Notes: generated by a model not told the origin, from the letters alone. DNA of 64,000 bases from Sunxiuqinia elliptica (GCF_900113005.1 NZ_FONW01000001.1:948996-1012995), one strand, 5' to 3'. Shown: positions 43,622 through 53,300, counted from the stretch's first letter. Made by a program: numbers and translations.

Positions 43622-44341
43622 TCAAAAAATATCAACATGATAATTCTTTAGTTCTCGGTCGAGTTGTTTGGCTCCCGGACAAACTGATTCAAGCAATTGC
43701 CAGAAGCTTTTGCTGTGATTTTTTTCTTTCGTATGAGCGAGTTCATGTAGCAAAACATAGTCAATTATCCGGTCTGGTAGTCGCATTAAATGTAAATTCA
43801 GATTGATATTGTTGATCGACGAGCAGCTCCCCCAGCGACTTTTTACATGTTTTACAAATACTTTTTCAAATTGAAATTGGTGTTGATCAGCTAACTGCTG
43901 AAGCCGTATGGGCAAAAAAACTTTGGCTTCCTGCCGCATGACTTCAATAAGCGTGTTGCGTATAAAATGCTGAATAGTTGGGTGTTGTTCTTCTTGATTT
44001 GACGGGATATTAATCTGAATGATGCCATTTCCTACAAAGCCTGATACTTTTGCTTGGGGGACAGGAACAATCTTCAATTCGTGAAACTTTGTTCGAAAAG
44101 AGCTATCTTGCTTAAAAACAGTTAAACCTGTCTTTATCTTCTGTTGTTGTTGTTGTATCCAGCCCGATTTGGATTTGATAAAATCGATAGCTTTACTTTC
44201 TGAGGCTAACACCGGCATGGAGACATGGGCTTGCCCATTCGGTTTTACCCGTAACCGTAAATAGCGGGAACGTTCATTTCGTACTAAAGTAACCTGACCT
44301 ACAGGTTCAACAACGATCACTTTTTCGGCATTCATACACAT
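43622..44341 (-). CDS. YgjP-like metallopeptidase-domain protein (M48-like)
   Basis: A 239-residue cytoplasmic protein of the YgjP/DUF45 (WLM-like) group. The zinc site is His199-Glu200-x2-His203 (LLHELAHTKEKNHSKSFW), with His209 as likely third ligand. The preceding KSRWGSCSSINNINLNLHLMRLP (168-190) is the family signature. Members are predicted metalloproteases with no firm substrate; some are linked to restriction or DNA repair loci. An alternative ATG two codons downstream (44335) is equally plausible. It is divergent, with a 44-base spacer, from an unknown plus-strand gene. Confidence 0.85.
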   Translation of the reverse strand: MCMNAEKVIVVEPVGQVTLVRNERSRYLRLRVKPNGQAHVSMPVLASESKAIDFIKSKSGWIQQQQQKIKTGLTVFKQDSSFRTKFHELKIVPVPQAKVSGFVGNGIIQINIPSNQEEQHPTIQHFIRNTLIEVMRQEAKVFLPIRLQQLADQHQFQFEKVFVKHVKSRWGSCSSINNINLNLHLMRLPDRIIDYVLLHELAHTKEKNHSKSFWQLLESVCPGAKQLDRELKNYHVDIF

Positions 44342-44385
44342 GGATAATTGTTGACGAAGATAATCAATCCTTCAAAAATTGAACT

Positions 44386-45090
44386 ATGGAACAAAAAAAC
44401 GAAATTGAAGTATTTGGGACGATAAACAAACGGGAAACGGTTTTTACCATTGATGATAAGGTAGAACCAGGAACAATGGTTTTTGAGTCTCTTGAGCCTT
44501 TCCCGGGCTATTATCACGAAACTCCTTTCGACACCAAACCAATTTACATGTACGTTGTCCTGCAGGAGCACTATCCGCTGGAGAGCATTATTCGTGCAAC
44601 GCAGGAAGTAGAGAAAGTATTTGATGAGAAGTTTGATGCAGGGAAAGGTTTTCTAACGATCTACAACACCACTTACAATGTCCTGCGGGTACGACACTTG
44701 AATCGATACGATTTGATTGGCACCTTACAAAAAGCTTATTCCGAAAATGGTATTCATTTTTCGGGAAAGAATAAGAAGAACTTGAGAGAAAAAGCGAATA
44801 TTCGTGTGGTTAAATTCTTTAAGCTTGAAGAGATTTCATCGGGAATTTTCTTGGATAAGAAAGAACGGTTTCATGCGTATATTGAATTACCTGAACATTT
44901 TGAATGGGAAGCCTTTGATGATTTAAGCAACCGGGTGAAGTACAACTGGGAAGGCAGTAAGTTTGATGCAGCAGTAGGAGCTTTCTATCATCAGGGACGG
45001 TTGCGCGAATTTGTGCGTATTTACAGTAACAAGTTGTCCTTGGATTACTTGGAACAGATCAAAAAGCTGTATTATGAGAAAATGAAATAA
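44386..45090 (+). CDS. Hypothetical conserved-looking cytoplasmic protein
   Basis: A 234-residue protein with no signal peptide or membrane segment. I recognise no family. Notable segments are GTMVFESLEPFPGYYHETP, IYMYVVLQEHYPLESIIRATQEVEKVFDEKFDAGKGFLTIYN and a basic C-terminus. The composition, regular codon use and well-formed terminator 21 bases after the stop indicate a real gene. It shares a short divergent promoter region with the YgjP-like gene. I have no basis for a function. Confidence 0.75.
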   Translation: MEQKNEIEVFGTINKRETVFTIDDKVEPGTMVFESLEPFPGYYHETPFDTKPIYMYVVLQEHYPLESIIRATQEVEKVFDEKFDAGKGFLTIYNTTYNVLRVRHLNRYDLIGTLQKAYSENGIHFSGKNKKNLREKANIRVVKFFKLEEISSGIFLDKKERFHAYIELPEHFEWEAFDDLSNRVKYNWEGSKFDAAVGAFYHQGRLREFVRIYSNKLSLDYLEQIKKLYYEKMK

Positions 45091-45110
45091 TTGAGTGATT
45101 CGATAACTAT

Positions 45111-45139
45111 AAGCGGAAGTGTTTCTTCCGCTTTTTTTT
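45111..45139 (+). terminator. Intrinsic terminator
   Basis: A 9-bp perfect stem AAGCGGAAG/CTTCCGCTT with a 5-base loop and a run of T, 21 bases after the preceding hypothetical gene. Confidence 0.9.
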
Positions 45140-45540
45140 GACTCTTTTTATCCATACTGTCCTGTCCCGTGCTGAAAATGATGTGTACGCGCACATTCTC
45201 CTTCAGAAGTTTAATTTTTACGGTCTTTTTTCCCTATCTTGGTCCTCTTTAAAGCCTGAATGTTTTTGCAGGATAGGTAGTTGGATGTTTTAAGTCATTT
45301 GCATTATACTCCATAAGTACTGAACAAGTTTATTGAACAAAGGTGGGCAAGGAGTCGCGCGAATGTCTGAAATAAAGGCTTCCTGTTTATGTGGGCGCCA
45401 ACATATTTGGTGACGAGCAGGAAATTGGATTTTGGGAAATTAGAAATGTAGCGTTAAGCTAGTTTAGTTTTAAAGATATTGGGATTTTCCTGCCTGTGAG
45501 GTAGGTATTGAATGCAAACGAAATAAATAATTTTAATGAG
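45140..45540 (+). promoter_or_regulatory. Upstream region of the fucosidase operon with two imperfect dyads
   Basis: A 401-base non-coding stretch. An imperfect dyad spans 45172-45206 (CTGAA...TTCAG outer arms and TGTG...CACA inner arms). A second, CGCCAA/TTGGTG with a 5-base spacer, is near 45396-45412. Either could be an operator for sugar-responsive control of the downstream glycan genes, but no regulator is linked and no clear -33/-7 pair was found. Confidence 0.3.
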
Positions 45541-46980
45541 ATGAAGAAGGTATTGAGTCTTTTTATGGTTACCCTTGTTTGTCTTTCTTCTTTGAAAGCA
45601 CAAGATCTAGGAGTACATCAGCAATCGAAAACTTATGAGTGGCCAGCTAATCCTGAAGTTCGGGAAAAGTTGGATCAATGGCAAGATCAGAAATTTGGAA
45701 TGATCATTCACTGGGGCTTGTATGCTGTTCCAGGGATTATTGAATCTTGGGGCTTGTGTTCTGAAGATTGGATCAACCGCCCAGACAGTATGACTTACAA
45801 TGGCTATAAAAGCTGGTACTGGGGACTGAAAGATGAGTTCAATCCAGTTAACTTTGATCCGGAGAAATGGGCCGAGGCTGCTGATCAGGCGGGGATGAAG
45901 TACTTGGTTTTTACCACCAAGCATCATGATGGTTTCAGTATGTTCGACACCAAACAGACCGATTTTAAAATTACAGCCGGACCTTTTGCCAATCATCCTA
46001 AAGCTAATGTGGCAAAGTATGTTTTTGAAGCTTTTCGCAATAAAGGTTTTATGATTGGTGCTTACTTTTCGAAGCCGGACTGGCATTCTCAGGATTTTTG
46101 GTGGGATAAGTATGCCACGGCAAACCGGAATGTGAACTATGATATTCGAAAACATCCTGAACGTTGGAACAGCTTTAAGCAATTTACGTTTAACCAGATT
46201 AGTGAATTGATGCATGATTATGGCAAAATTGATATTCTTTGGTTAGATGGTGGTTGGGTGCGTCCGCGCGAAACAGTTAATGAAGAAGTACTTTCCTGGG
46301 GAGCACCCATTCCGGAATGGGACCAAAAAGTTGATATGCCAGCGATTGCAGCTATGGCCCGTAAAGCTCAGCCAGGAATTTTAATGGTTGATCGTACGGT
46401 TCATGGGCCATACGAAAACTATCAAACTCCTGAGCGAAGTATTCCTCAGACTCAGTTGCCTTACCCATGGGAAAGCTGTATTACTCTGGGAAACAATTGG
46501 GGACATGTACCGAATGAGCGATTAAAATCACCCGATCGAGTGGTTCATGATTTGATTGAAATTGTGGCTAAAGGTGGAAGCTTGCTGTTAGGCGTTGGCC
46601 CAAAACCTGATGGAACAATTGACGCCGAAGTGGTAAAGCGTCTTCAAGCTGTTGGTGAATGGATGAATCAGAACGGAAAAGCGATTTATGGAACCCGGAT
46701 AACCGAGCACTACCAGGATGGAGAAGTATTCTTCACTAAAGGAAAAAAGGGCGAACACTATGCTTTGGCCCGTATTGCAGAAGGTGAAGCTTTGCCAGAA
46801 ACGGTAAGCTGGACCGGTAATCTTCCTGCTAAAGGAACAAAGATGACCTTGGTGGCTACCGGACAGCGCGTGAGATGGAAGAAGGATGGCGACCAAGTGG
46901 TTGTGAGTGTTCCTAAAGCTTTCCGGAAGAAACACAAAACATATCCGGCCTTGGCTTTTTCTTTTCAGTCTAACGACTAA
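45541..46980 (+). CDS. Alpha-L-fucosidase, GH29
   Basis: Exported glycoside hydrolase that removes alpha-L-fucose from glycans. A signal peptide (1-20, ending SLKA) is followed by a TIM barrel with the GH29 blocks KFGMIIHWGLYAVP (51-64), TTKHHDGFSMFDT (125-137) and KIDILWLDGG (229-238), where Asp236 is the nucleophile. The C-terminal ~85 residues form a beta-sandwich. I start at ATG 45541 (479 residues), where the signal peptide begins; an upstream in-frame TTG adds an unsuited head. It opens a three-gene operon with a CBM9-like protein and a GH10-like hydrolase, implying joint degradation of a fucosylated glycan. Confidence 0.93.
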   Translation: MKKVLSLFMVTLVCLSSLKAQDLGVHQQSKTYEWPANPEVREKLDQWQDQKFGMIIHWGLYAVPGIIESWGLCSEDWINRPDSMTYNGYKSWYWGLKDEFNPVNFDPEKWAEAADQAGMKYLVFTTKHHDGFSMFDTKQTDFKITAGPFANHPKANVAKYVFEAFRNKGFMIGAYFSKPDWHSQDFWWDKYATANRNVNYDIRKHPERWNSFKQFTFNQISELMHDYGKIDILWLDGGWVRPRETVNEEVLSWGAPIPEWDQKVDMPAIAAMARKAQPGILMVDRTVHGPYENYQTPERSIPQTQLPYPWESCITLGNNWGHVPNERLKSPDRVVHDLIEIVAKGGSLLLGVGPKPDGTIDAEVVKRLQAVGEWMNQNGKAIYGTRITEHYQDGEVFFTKGKKGEHYALARIAEGEALPETVSWTGNLPAKGTKMTLVATGQRVRWKKDGDQVVVSVPKAFRKKHKTYPALAFSFQSND

Positions 46981-47014
46981 ATTTTTACGACTACTTAATA
47001 ACTACGAATAAAGA

Positions 47015-48121
47015 ATGATGAAGAAGTATTTGGTGACCATTTTGTTGTTGGTTGCATCGGTTGGCGTATTTGGTCAATCGATTTGGGAAGGCTATGAGCA
47101 TCTTTTTACTCCGGCTCGCCATTATGTGGTGTATAAAGCAAAAAGTCCAATTGTAATTGACGGGAAAGCGGATGAACGAAGCTGGGTAAAAGCAGAATGG
47201 AGTGCTGATTTTGCAGATATTGAAGGAGACAAGAAGCCGCTGCCTTTGCATGAAACACGATTGAAAATGTTATGGGATGAGAATTACCTATACATTTTTG
47301 TAGAATTGGAAGAACCTCATGTTTGGGCTTATTACAATGAACGGGACCTGATTGTGTATCATGAAAATGATTTCGAGGTGTTTATTGATCCGGATGGCAA
47401 TGCGCATGACTATTTTGAATTTGAAGTTAATGCAGCCAATACGTTGTTTGATCTGTTCATGCCAAAGTCGTACCGTAACGGAGGAAGACCTTTTGTAATC
47501 TATGATGCATTAGGCTTTGAAAGCCAGGTTTCTATTGAGGGAACGTTGAACAAGCCTGATGATGTTGATCAGAAATGGAGTGTTGAAATGAAAATTCCTT
47601 TTGCTGACCTAAGAACTGGGGTGACCACGGATGTCCCAACGGAAGGAAAGCAATGGCGGATTAATTTTTCCCGGGTACAGTGGCAAACCAAATTAGTTGA
47701 TGGAAAGTACACTCGCTTGGTGGACGAATCGACCGGACGTTTGGTGCCCGAGTATAATTGGGTTTGGAGTCCGCAGGGAATTATTAGCATGCACGCTCCT
47801 GAAAGGTATGGTTTTATCCAGTTTACCGAAAAGGCAGCCGGAAGTCGCAAAGTAGACTTTCTGCCAGAAGTGGATCAGTTGCTGGTAGATTATACCTGGT
47901 TGATTTACTACAAACAAAAAACGTTTAAACAAAAGCACGGGCGCTATGCATCAAGCCCAGAGGAACTCGGCTTGAAAGCTGAATTGCCTGACGGAAAGAG
48001 TGGAACTGCGAAAGTGGAAGTTTGGTCAACTGTACATCAGTTTTCTGCGAAGGTTACGGGAAGCAAGGGGCAGTCTTTTTTCGTAAATGACAACGGTCTT
48101 TTTCAACGTAAAAATCCGTAA
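47015..48121 (+). CDS. Exported CBM9-like carbohydrate-binding protein
   Basis: A 368-residue exported protein (signal peptide 1-20, ending GVFGQ). Residues ~35-270 form a CBM9-like beta-sandwich, recognised by PIVIDGKADERSWVKAEWSADFADIEG, MLWDENYLYIFVELEEPHVWA and VYHENDFEVFIDPDGNAHDYFEFEVNAANTLFDL. The C-terminal 100 residues are an extra domain seen in similar Bacteroidota proteins. These proteins are usually surface glycan-binding or unassigned. It lies 34 bases after the fucosidase stop and 45 before the next gene, so it is the middle gene of the operon. Confidence 0.85.
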   Translation: MMKKYLVTILLLVASVGVFGQSIWEGYEHLFTPARHYVVYKAKSPIVIDGKADERSWVKAEWSADFADIEGDKKPLPLHETRLKMLWDENYLYIFVELEEPHVWAYYNERDLIVYHENDFEVFIDPDGNAHDYFEFEVNAANTLFDLFMPKSYRNGGRPFVIYDALGFESQVSIEGTLNKPDDVDQKWSVEMKIPFADLRTGVTTDVPTEGKQWRINFSRVQWQTKLVDGKYTRLVDESTGRLVPEYNWVWSPQGIISMHAPERYGFIQFTEKAAGSRKVDFLPEVDQLLVDYTWLIYYKQKTFKQKHGRYASSPEELGLKAELPDGKSGTAKVEVWSTVHQFSAKVTGSKGQSFFVNDNGLFQRKNP

Positions 48122-48166
48122 CTTGATCGACCAAAGGGGTTTTGAATCATTATAAAACAGGGATAC

Positions 48167-49243
48167 ATGAAGAAAAGAGAGTTTATCAAATCATCATTAC
48201 TTGCAGGAGCAGGAATTCTGAGCTACACAGGTTCTTCGGCATTATCTGTGAAAAAAGAGCAAAAGCAGACTGGTTATAAGCATTGGGTATGGGAACGCCC
48301 AAGAAAAGATGACGATGAGCAAATGCTTCTGAAGAAATACCAAGGCTTTTTCGACGCTGGCGTTCGGGGTATGTTCTTCGAACAGGATAGCGAGAAGCAT
48401 TTTAAAATGGCCAAAAAGGCAGGGTTGGAAGCTCATCGTTGGATGTGGACCACCAATAGAGGTGAGAAATCCTTACTTGACGCTCATCCTGAATGGTATG
48501 CGATTAGCCGGACGGGCGAATCGTGCGCGACAAATCCTCCTTATGTGAACTATTATCGTTGGCTTTGTCCTTCGAAAAAAGAGGTTCAGGAGTATTTAAA
48601 AGAGCAGGTGAAAGACATTCTGAATAAGGATTATGTAGATGGAATTCACCTGGACTACGTGCGTTATTGCGATGTGATTTTGCCTGTTAATCTGTGGAAA
48701 AATTACGATATCGTTCAGCAGAAAGAGTTGCCTGAATATGATTTCTGCTACTGCGAAACTTGCCGTTCGAACTATAAAGCTGCTCATGGAGTTGATCCGC
48801 TTGATATTGAATATCCAGACCAAAGTTTATCGTGGCGGAATTATCGTTATGAGCAGATCAATAATTTGGTGAATCAATTGGCTGAAGTGGCCAATAAGCA
48901 TCGGAAACCAATTACTGCAGCCGTATTCCCAACACCGGAAGTGGCCCGTCGCATCGTACGTCAGGACTGGACCAATTGGAATCTCAACGGGATTTGCCCA
49001 ATGATTTATCATGGGTTTTACAAGGAAAATGTTTCTTGGATTGGTGAGGCCGTGAAGGAAGGTGTTCACTTCTTATGCGGACGGTTCCCGCTTTATGCTG
49101 GCCTATTTCTACCTGATTTTAAAGATAAGAAAGAGCTCCGTGAAGGAATTCAATACGCTTTGGATAATGGGGCTGAAGGAGTCTCATTATTTGGAAATAT
49201 CGATGAAGAAACGCTGGCAGTTTTGAAAGGCTTTCGAAAATAG
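48167..49243 (+). CDS. Putative exported glycoside hydrolase (GH10-like TIM barrel)
   Basis: A 358-residue protein beginning KKREFIKSSLLAGAGIL, a twin-arginine-like export signal with a Lys-Arg pair. The body matches the glycosyl-hydrolase-like GHL10 fold (DUF187-type). Characteristic pieces are HPEWYAISRTGE, YRWLCPSKKEVQEYLKEQVKDILNKDYVDGIHLDYVRY (an acidic strand end DGIHLDYVR) and GICPMIYHGFYKENVSWI. Cys-rich FCYCETCRSNYKAAHG occurs in relatives. The substrate is unknown; operon context with a fucosidase suggests a host- or algae-type glycan. The operon ends at the hairpin 39 bases downstream. Confidence 0.82.
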   Translation: MKKREFIKSSLLAGAGILSYTGSSALSVKKEQKQTGYKHWVWERPRKDDDEQMLLKKYQGFFDAGVRGMFFEQDSEKHFKMAKKAGLEAHRWMWTTNRGEKSLLDAHPEWYAISRTGESCATNPPYVNYYRWLCPSKKEVQEYLKEQVKDILNKDYVDGIHLDYVRYCDVILPVNLWKNYDIVQQKELPEYDFCYCETCRSNYKAAHGVDPLDIEYPDQSLSWRNYRYEQINNLVNQLAEVANKHRKPITAAVFPTPEVARRIVRQDWTNWNLNGICPMIYHGFYKENVSWIGEAVKEGVHFLCGRFPLYAGLFLPDFKDKKELREGIQYALDNGAEGVSLFGNIDEETLAVLKGFRK

Positions 49244-49281
49244 AAGTCGAATCAATTAGAATTGTATGAACCTTAGATAGA

Positions 49282-49314
49282 AGAGAGTACTCCTTGGTGA
49301 GTGCTCTCTTTTTT
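49282..49314 (+). terminator. Intrinsic terminator of the fucosidase operon
   Basis: An 11-bp stem AGAGAGTACTC/GAGTGCTCTCT (one G-T pair), 6-base loop and T run. Confidence 0.88.
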
Positions 49315-49381
49315 GCTTAATGGTCTTGGTATTGAATGTCTGATGGTCTGAAATTCCAACGATTTGTAATTAACAGTTGAG

Positions 49382-50833
49382 TTAATAAATCCGGTCGGTT
49401 AACGTACAGACTTTTTTGAATTGCTTAGCTGAGCCATCCGGATGATGGAGTTCGAGCAAAACAATGTACAGGCCAATGGGTGAGCGGCTGCCGTTGGCTT
49501 GTTTCCCATCCCAGATCCATTGGCCTTGAATGGCGGCAGGTTCGTTACGCAGAAGGTGATTGATCGGTAGACCATTTGAATCAAAAATCCGCAGGTTAGC
49601 CAGGTAGCCTACTTTATCCAATTGATAGTTAATTTGTAATAAGTCATTGTAGCCATCTTCATTGGGAGAGAATGCTTTTGGTTCCAACTGAAACGTCGTG
49701 GTTTTCACCGGAGAATTAGCAGACATGGCATTTTCAAAGCCGGGAGAAGCCAGCTGATGGCCATTCTTTCCCGATGTCCAGTTGCTTGGTTCTAAGGCGG
49801 ATTCTTCAAATGAAATACGCTCGAGTGAGATTCCTTCTTCTTCAATGAGCAGTGGATGATGCATCTTTTCGGTGTAGTGCATTTCATCAAGCACCTGCAT
49901 GGAGTCATTGAGAAGAACCACTTCTCCTGAGCTGTTATTTAGGGCCGGCATTTTGGTGACATCCAGAAAGCAAGAAACGCAAGTGGTTGAATAAAAGTTG
50001 AGAACCTGTTCTTGGTTTTCGCTGACAGCCAAGTAGGTATTGGGTGGAAATAATATGGGTTCCGAGCTGAGTTGTACGATCGTTTTTAGATTTTGCTGAT
50101 CATCCCGATTGGCGATAAATAAATGGTCAAGCCGGATTTCTTTAGACGATTGATTGTAAAGTTCAACAAAATCAACACCTTCATCAAAAGGATTAGAAAG
50201 GACTTCATTGATTAGGAGATCTCCGGTTTCGGCCAGCTGATTCGGATCAACTTTTTCTGGTTCGTCACTCCAGACCCGAATGGCGTCTACAATAACTTTG
50301 TCGGAGGCATAGCTACTGTTGAGATGAATAATTAGCCGGATTGAATCTCCTTGAAGCTGGCTTTGGCTGACTACAGATTCTCCCCAATTCCCCTGGCTTA
50401 GACCATTGTTTTCAAAAAGCTTCTTTTCTCCTTGATCTAGCTGGTAAAAGGCCTCGACATATTTACGTTCGGGGTTATTGCCACTTCCTGTCTCTTTCGC
50501 TATCAATTCGCAGTTGACTGCTGTATAGCTGGCAATCGAAATCCAAGGTGATTGCCAAACTGCTTCGCCATCGCAGTCCAAAGCTTCTAATCGTCCGCCC
50601 GAAGTGCCAACTGTTTTGACATAATCCTTCTCGGATGTAAAGCTACATGCTTCTGCATCAAGCTGCCATTCAGTTGTTGGTGGCAGATGACTATGGATTG
50701 TAATGCCATCAGAGTCTCCCCAGAATCCAATTCCAGGGGTATTAAATTCTTCTTCCCAGATGGTTGTCCCTGGATTGTTAATTGTTAAGAAATTCAAAAG
50801 CAAAAAAAGAAAAACGCTATTTAGACCCCACAT
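49382..50833 (-). CDS. Exported lamin-tail-domain surface protein with gliding-type C-terminal domain
   Basis: A 483-residue secreted protein. A signal peptide begins at the ATG at 50833 (MWGLNSVFLFLLLNFLTIN); a TTG-type extension to 50854 is less likely. A beta-rich N-terminal region is followed by a lamin-tail domain (~205-330), recognised by DLLINEVLSNPFDEGVDFVELYNQSSKEIRLDHLFIANRDD. The last ~95 residues, FQLEPKAFSPNEDGYNDLLQINY through GLYIVLLELHHPDGSAKQFKKVCTL, form a FlgD-Ig-like or gliding-motility-associated C-terminal domain. This tail suggests surface export, possibly by T9SS. The gene is divergent from asd and faces the fucosidase operon's terminator. Confidence 0.82.
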   Translation of the reverse strand: MWGLNSVFLFLLLNFLTINNPGTTIWEEEFNTPGIGFWGDSDGITIHSHLPPTTEWQLDAEACSFTSEKDYVKTVGTSGGRLEALDCDGEAVWQSPWISIASYTAVNCELIAKETGSGNNPERKYVEAFYQLDQGEKKLFENNGLSQGNWGESVVSQSQLQGDSIRLIIHLNSSYASDKVIVDAIRVWSDEPEKVDPNQLAETGDLLINEVLSNPFDEGVDFVELYNQSSKEIRLDHLFIANRDDQQNLKTIVQLSSEPILFPPNTYLAVSENQEQVLNFYSTTCVSCFLDVTKMPALNNSSGEVVLLNDSMQVLDEMHYTEKMHHPLLIEEEGISLERISFEESALEPSNWTSGKNGHQLASPGFENAMSANSPVKTTTFQLEPKAFSPNEDGYNDLLQINYQLDKVGYLANLRIFDSNGLPINHLLRNEPAAIQGQWIWDGKQANGSRSPIGLYIVLLELHHPDGSAKQFKKVCTLTDRIY

Positions 50834-50859
50834 TGTGTGAAAAATTAAAAGCAAACTAC

Positions 50860-50867
50860 TAATTTTG
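50860..50867 (+). promoter_or_regulatory. -7-like element of asd
   Basis: TAATTTTG fits TAnnTTTG, 74 bases before the asd start and in the 100-base divergent spacer. A TTG at 50833-50835 is somewhat too far for a -33 box. Confidence 0.35.
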
Positions 50868-50933
50868 CGGACTTTATAGTATGTTCTGAGAGAATGTATT
50901 TAGTGTATTGAAATTAACAAAATTAATTAAATT

Positions 50934-51947
50934 ATGAAAGTTGCAGTTGTTGGTGCAAGTGGTGCTGTAGGTCAAGAGTTTCTACAGGTCTTGGCTGAGC
51001 GTAATTTCCCACTCGATGAGTTAGTTTTATTTGGATCGGCACGTAGTGCCGGTAAAGAGTTCGAATTTAAAGGAAAGAAACTGACTGTAAAGGAACTGAA
51101 ACACAATGATGACTTTAAAGATATTGATATTGCTTTAACATCGGCTGGTGGTTCTATTTCTAAGGAGTTTGCAGCAACAATCACAAAATATGGTGCTGTG
51201 ATGATTGATAATTCCAGTGCTTTCCGTTATGATGATGATGTGCCTTTGGTAGTTCCTGAAGTAAATGCTGAAGACTCAAAAAATCGTCCGCGTAACATCA
51301 TTGCCAATCCAAACTGTTCTACGATTCAGATGGTTGTTGCTTTGAAGCCGATTGAGAACCTGTCGAAGATTACCAAAGTACAGGTAGCTACTTATCAGGC
51401 AGCCAGTGGGGCTGGAGCACAGGGAATTGCAGAATTGGAGGAGCAAACCCGTCAGCTTGCAAATAACGAAGATCCAACTGTGGATAAGTTTCAGTATCAG
51501 TTGGCTATGAATGTCATTCCTCATATTGATGTATTTCTGGATAATGACTATACTAAAGAGGAAATGAAAATGAACTGGGAAACCAAGAAGATTATGCATA
51601 CAGATACCGAAGTTAGTGCTACCTGTGTGCGTGTGCCTGTTGCCCGTTCACACTCTGAAGCGATTTGGCTCGAAACCGAAGATGAGTTAACGATCGAGCA
51701 AGTCCGAAAAGCGTTCAATGATTTTGATGGTTTGACGGTGATCGATAACCCTCAAAACAAAGAATATCCAATGCCATTGTTTGTTTCTGGAAAAGATGAT
51801 GTTTATGTTGGACGTTTGCGTAAAGATCTAACAAATCCAAAAGGAATTACGTTTTGGTGCGTTGGCGATCAAATCAAAAAAGGTGCTGCCTTGAATGCTG
51901 TTCAGATTGCTGAGTGGTTGATTGCCAATGGTGAAGTTAAAAAATAG
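50934..51947 (+). CDS. asd: Aspartate-semialdehyde dehydrogenase
   Basis: NADPH-dependent reduction of aspartyl phosphate to aspartate semialdehyde, the second step toward diaminopimelate, lysine, threonine and methionine. The nucleotide-binding [10 protein letters not shown] is at 7-16, the catalytic Cys128 in NPNCSTIQ, and the catalytic His in [21 protein letters not shown] and [20 protein letters not shown] match the Gram-negative/Bacteroidota type. The 337 residues are standard. It is monocistronic with a strong terminator shared with convergent hflX. Confidence 0.96.
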   Translation: MKVAVVGASGAVGQEFLQVLAERNFPLDELVLFGSARSAGKEFEFKGKKLTVKELKHNDDFKDIDIALTSAGGSISKEFAATITKYGAVMIDNSSAFRYDDDVPLVVPEVNAEDSKNRPRNIIANPNCSTIQMVVALKPIENLSKITKVQVATYQAASGAGAQGIAELEEQTRQLANNEDPTVDKFQYQLAMNVIPHIDVFLDNDYTKEEMKMNWETKKIMHTDTEVSATCVRVPVARSHSEAIWLETEDELTIEQVRKAFNDFDGLTVIDNPQNKEYPMPLFVSGKDDVYVGRLRKDLTNPKGITFWCVGDQIKKGAALNAVQIAEWLIANGEVKK

Positions 51948-51973
51948 TACGCCCCACCATATCAACAAAAACG

Positions 51974-52007
51974 AAAAATCCCGAGGCAGTTGTCTCGGGA
52001 TTTTTTT
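51974..52007. terminator. Bidirectional terminator between asd and hflX
   Basis: An 11-bp perfect stem AAAATCCCGAG/CTCGGGATTTT with an 8-base loop. T runs on both sides let it stop asd from the left and hflX from the right. Confidence 0.9.
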
Positions 52008-52021
52008 ATACGAGTTAAAGG

Positions 52022-53242
52022 CTATTCTTCTTCATCATCTGGCTTGGTCCAGTCAATGTCGTATAAGAAATCGTTGTATGGAAAGCGAGTTACATGGATT
52101 TGTTTCACCTCTTCATACAAGGTCTTTTTGAACTCTTCAACATTGTCTTTTTCTGTAGCCGAAATGAATAGTGAAGGAGTATTGTTTTTGCCCATCCAGC
52201 TATTCTTTAATTCCTCAAGCGAAAGGTTCTCTCGCGTTCTGGGACTTAAATCATCATCATCTTTTTTGATGTATTGGAAGGCATCAATCTTGTTAAATAC
52301 GTAGATGGTTGGCTTTTCGCCGGTCTCAATTTCAGAAAGCGTGGCATTTACGGTTTCAATTTGTTCTTCAAAGCCTGGATGTGAAATATCAACCACATGA
52401 ACCAGGACATCAGCTTCGCGCACCTCATCAAGTGTCGATTTGAATGACTCAACAAGTCCGTGTGGTAGCTTTCGAATAAAACCAACTGTGTCGGCCAACA
52501 GGAATGGAAGGTTGCCAATGACCATTTTCCGGACAGTGGTATCCAGTGTGGCAAAAAGCTTGTTTTCAGCAAAAACTTCTGATTTTGCCAGCATATTCAT
52601 AATCGTTGATTTGCCTACGTTGGTATAACCTACCAAGGCAACACGAACGAGTTTTCCTCTGTTTTTTCGTTGTGTGGCTTTCTGTTTGTCAATCTTTTGA
52701 AGCTGAATTTTAAGTCGAGCAATCTTATCTAAAATAATCCGACGGTCCGTTTCAATCTGGGTTTCCCCCGGACCACGCATACCAATTCCTCCTCGCTGTC
52801 GTTCCAGGTGGGTCCACATTCTGGTCAGGCGAGGTAACATGTATTGGTATTGTGCAAGTTCAACCTGAGTTTTTGCGTGAGCTGTTTTAGCTCGTTTGGC
52901 AAAAATATCTAGGATGAGGTTGGTTCGGTCAAGCACTTTGCACTCCAAACTTCGTTCAATGTTTCGGAGTTGCGTTGGGCTTAACTCATCGTCAAAAATC
53001 ACTGTGTCAACTTCATGAACTTTAATGAAATTTTGAATTTCAATCAACTTTCCAGATCCCACAAAAGTGGCAGGATTAGGAACATCAAGTCGTTGGAAAA
53101 AGTGTTTTTTAACTTTGGCGCCAGCAGTATCAGCCAGAAATTCCAGCTCATCCAGATACTCTTGGGCTTGCCGTTCATCTTGCTCCTGGTTGATTAGTCC
53201 TACTAAAACAGCGGTTTCTTGTACTTTGGCGGTTTCTATCAT
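52022..53242 (-). CDS. hflX: GTPase HflX
   Basis: Ribosome-associated GTPase that splits or rescues stalled ribosomes under stress. The N-terminal HflX domain (about 1-160) carries DDELSPTQLRNIE and RRGGIGMRGPGETQIETDRR-like sequence at about 149-168. The G domain shows the P-loop GYTNVGKS (205-212), G3 DTVG (251-254) and G4 NKID. The C-terminus is short and acidic. At 406 residues it fits the family. Its 3' end faces asd; the TonB-family genes lie upstream and are separately terminated. Confidence 0.95.
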   Translation of the reverse strand: MIETAKVQETAVLVGLINQEQDERQAQEYLDELEFLADTAGAKVKKHFFQRLDVPNPATFVGSGKLIEIQNFIKVHEVDTVIFDDELSPTQLRNIERSLECKVLDRTNLILDIFAKRAKTAHAKTQVELAQYQYMLPRLTRMWTHLERQRGGIGMRGPGETQIETDRRIILDKIARLKIQLQKIDKQKATQRKNRGKLVRVALVGYTNVGKSTIMNMLAKSEVFAENKLFATLDTTVRKMVIGNLPFLLADTVGFIRKLPHGLVESFKSTLDEVREADVLVHVVDISHPGFEEQIETVNATLSEIETGEKPTIYVFNKIDAFQYIKKDDDDLSPRTRENLSLEELKNSWMGKNNTPSLFISATEKDNVEEFKKTLYEEVKQIHVTRFPYNDFLYDIDWTKPDDEEE

Positions 53243-53269
53243 TCAGTTTTTCAAGTTAATCCATAAAAA

Positions 53270-53300
53270 AACCTGGCCCCGAAGAAACGGAACCAGGAAT
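53270..53300 (-). terminator. Terminator after the first TonB-family gene
   Basis: Stem CCTGG/CCAGG extended by A-T pairs with a large internal loop; on the minus strand a T run follows. It lies 20-50 bases past the stop and before hflX. Confidence 0.7.

Noticed and set aside
43453-43638. Short gene between dgt and the YgjP-like gene
   Set aside because: The 61-residue frame is highly basic, lacks any motif and overlaps the end of the neighbour; it looks like chance.
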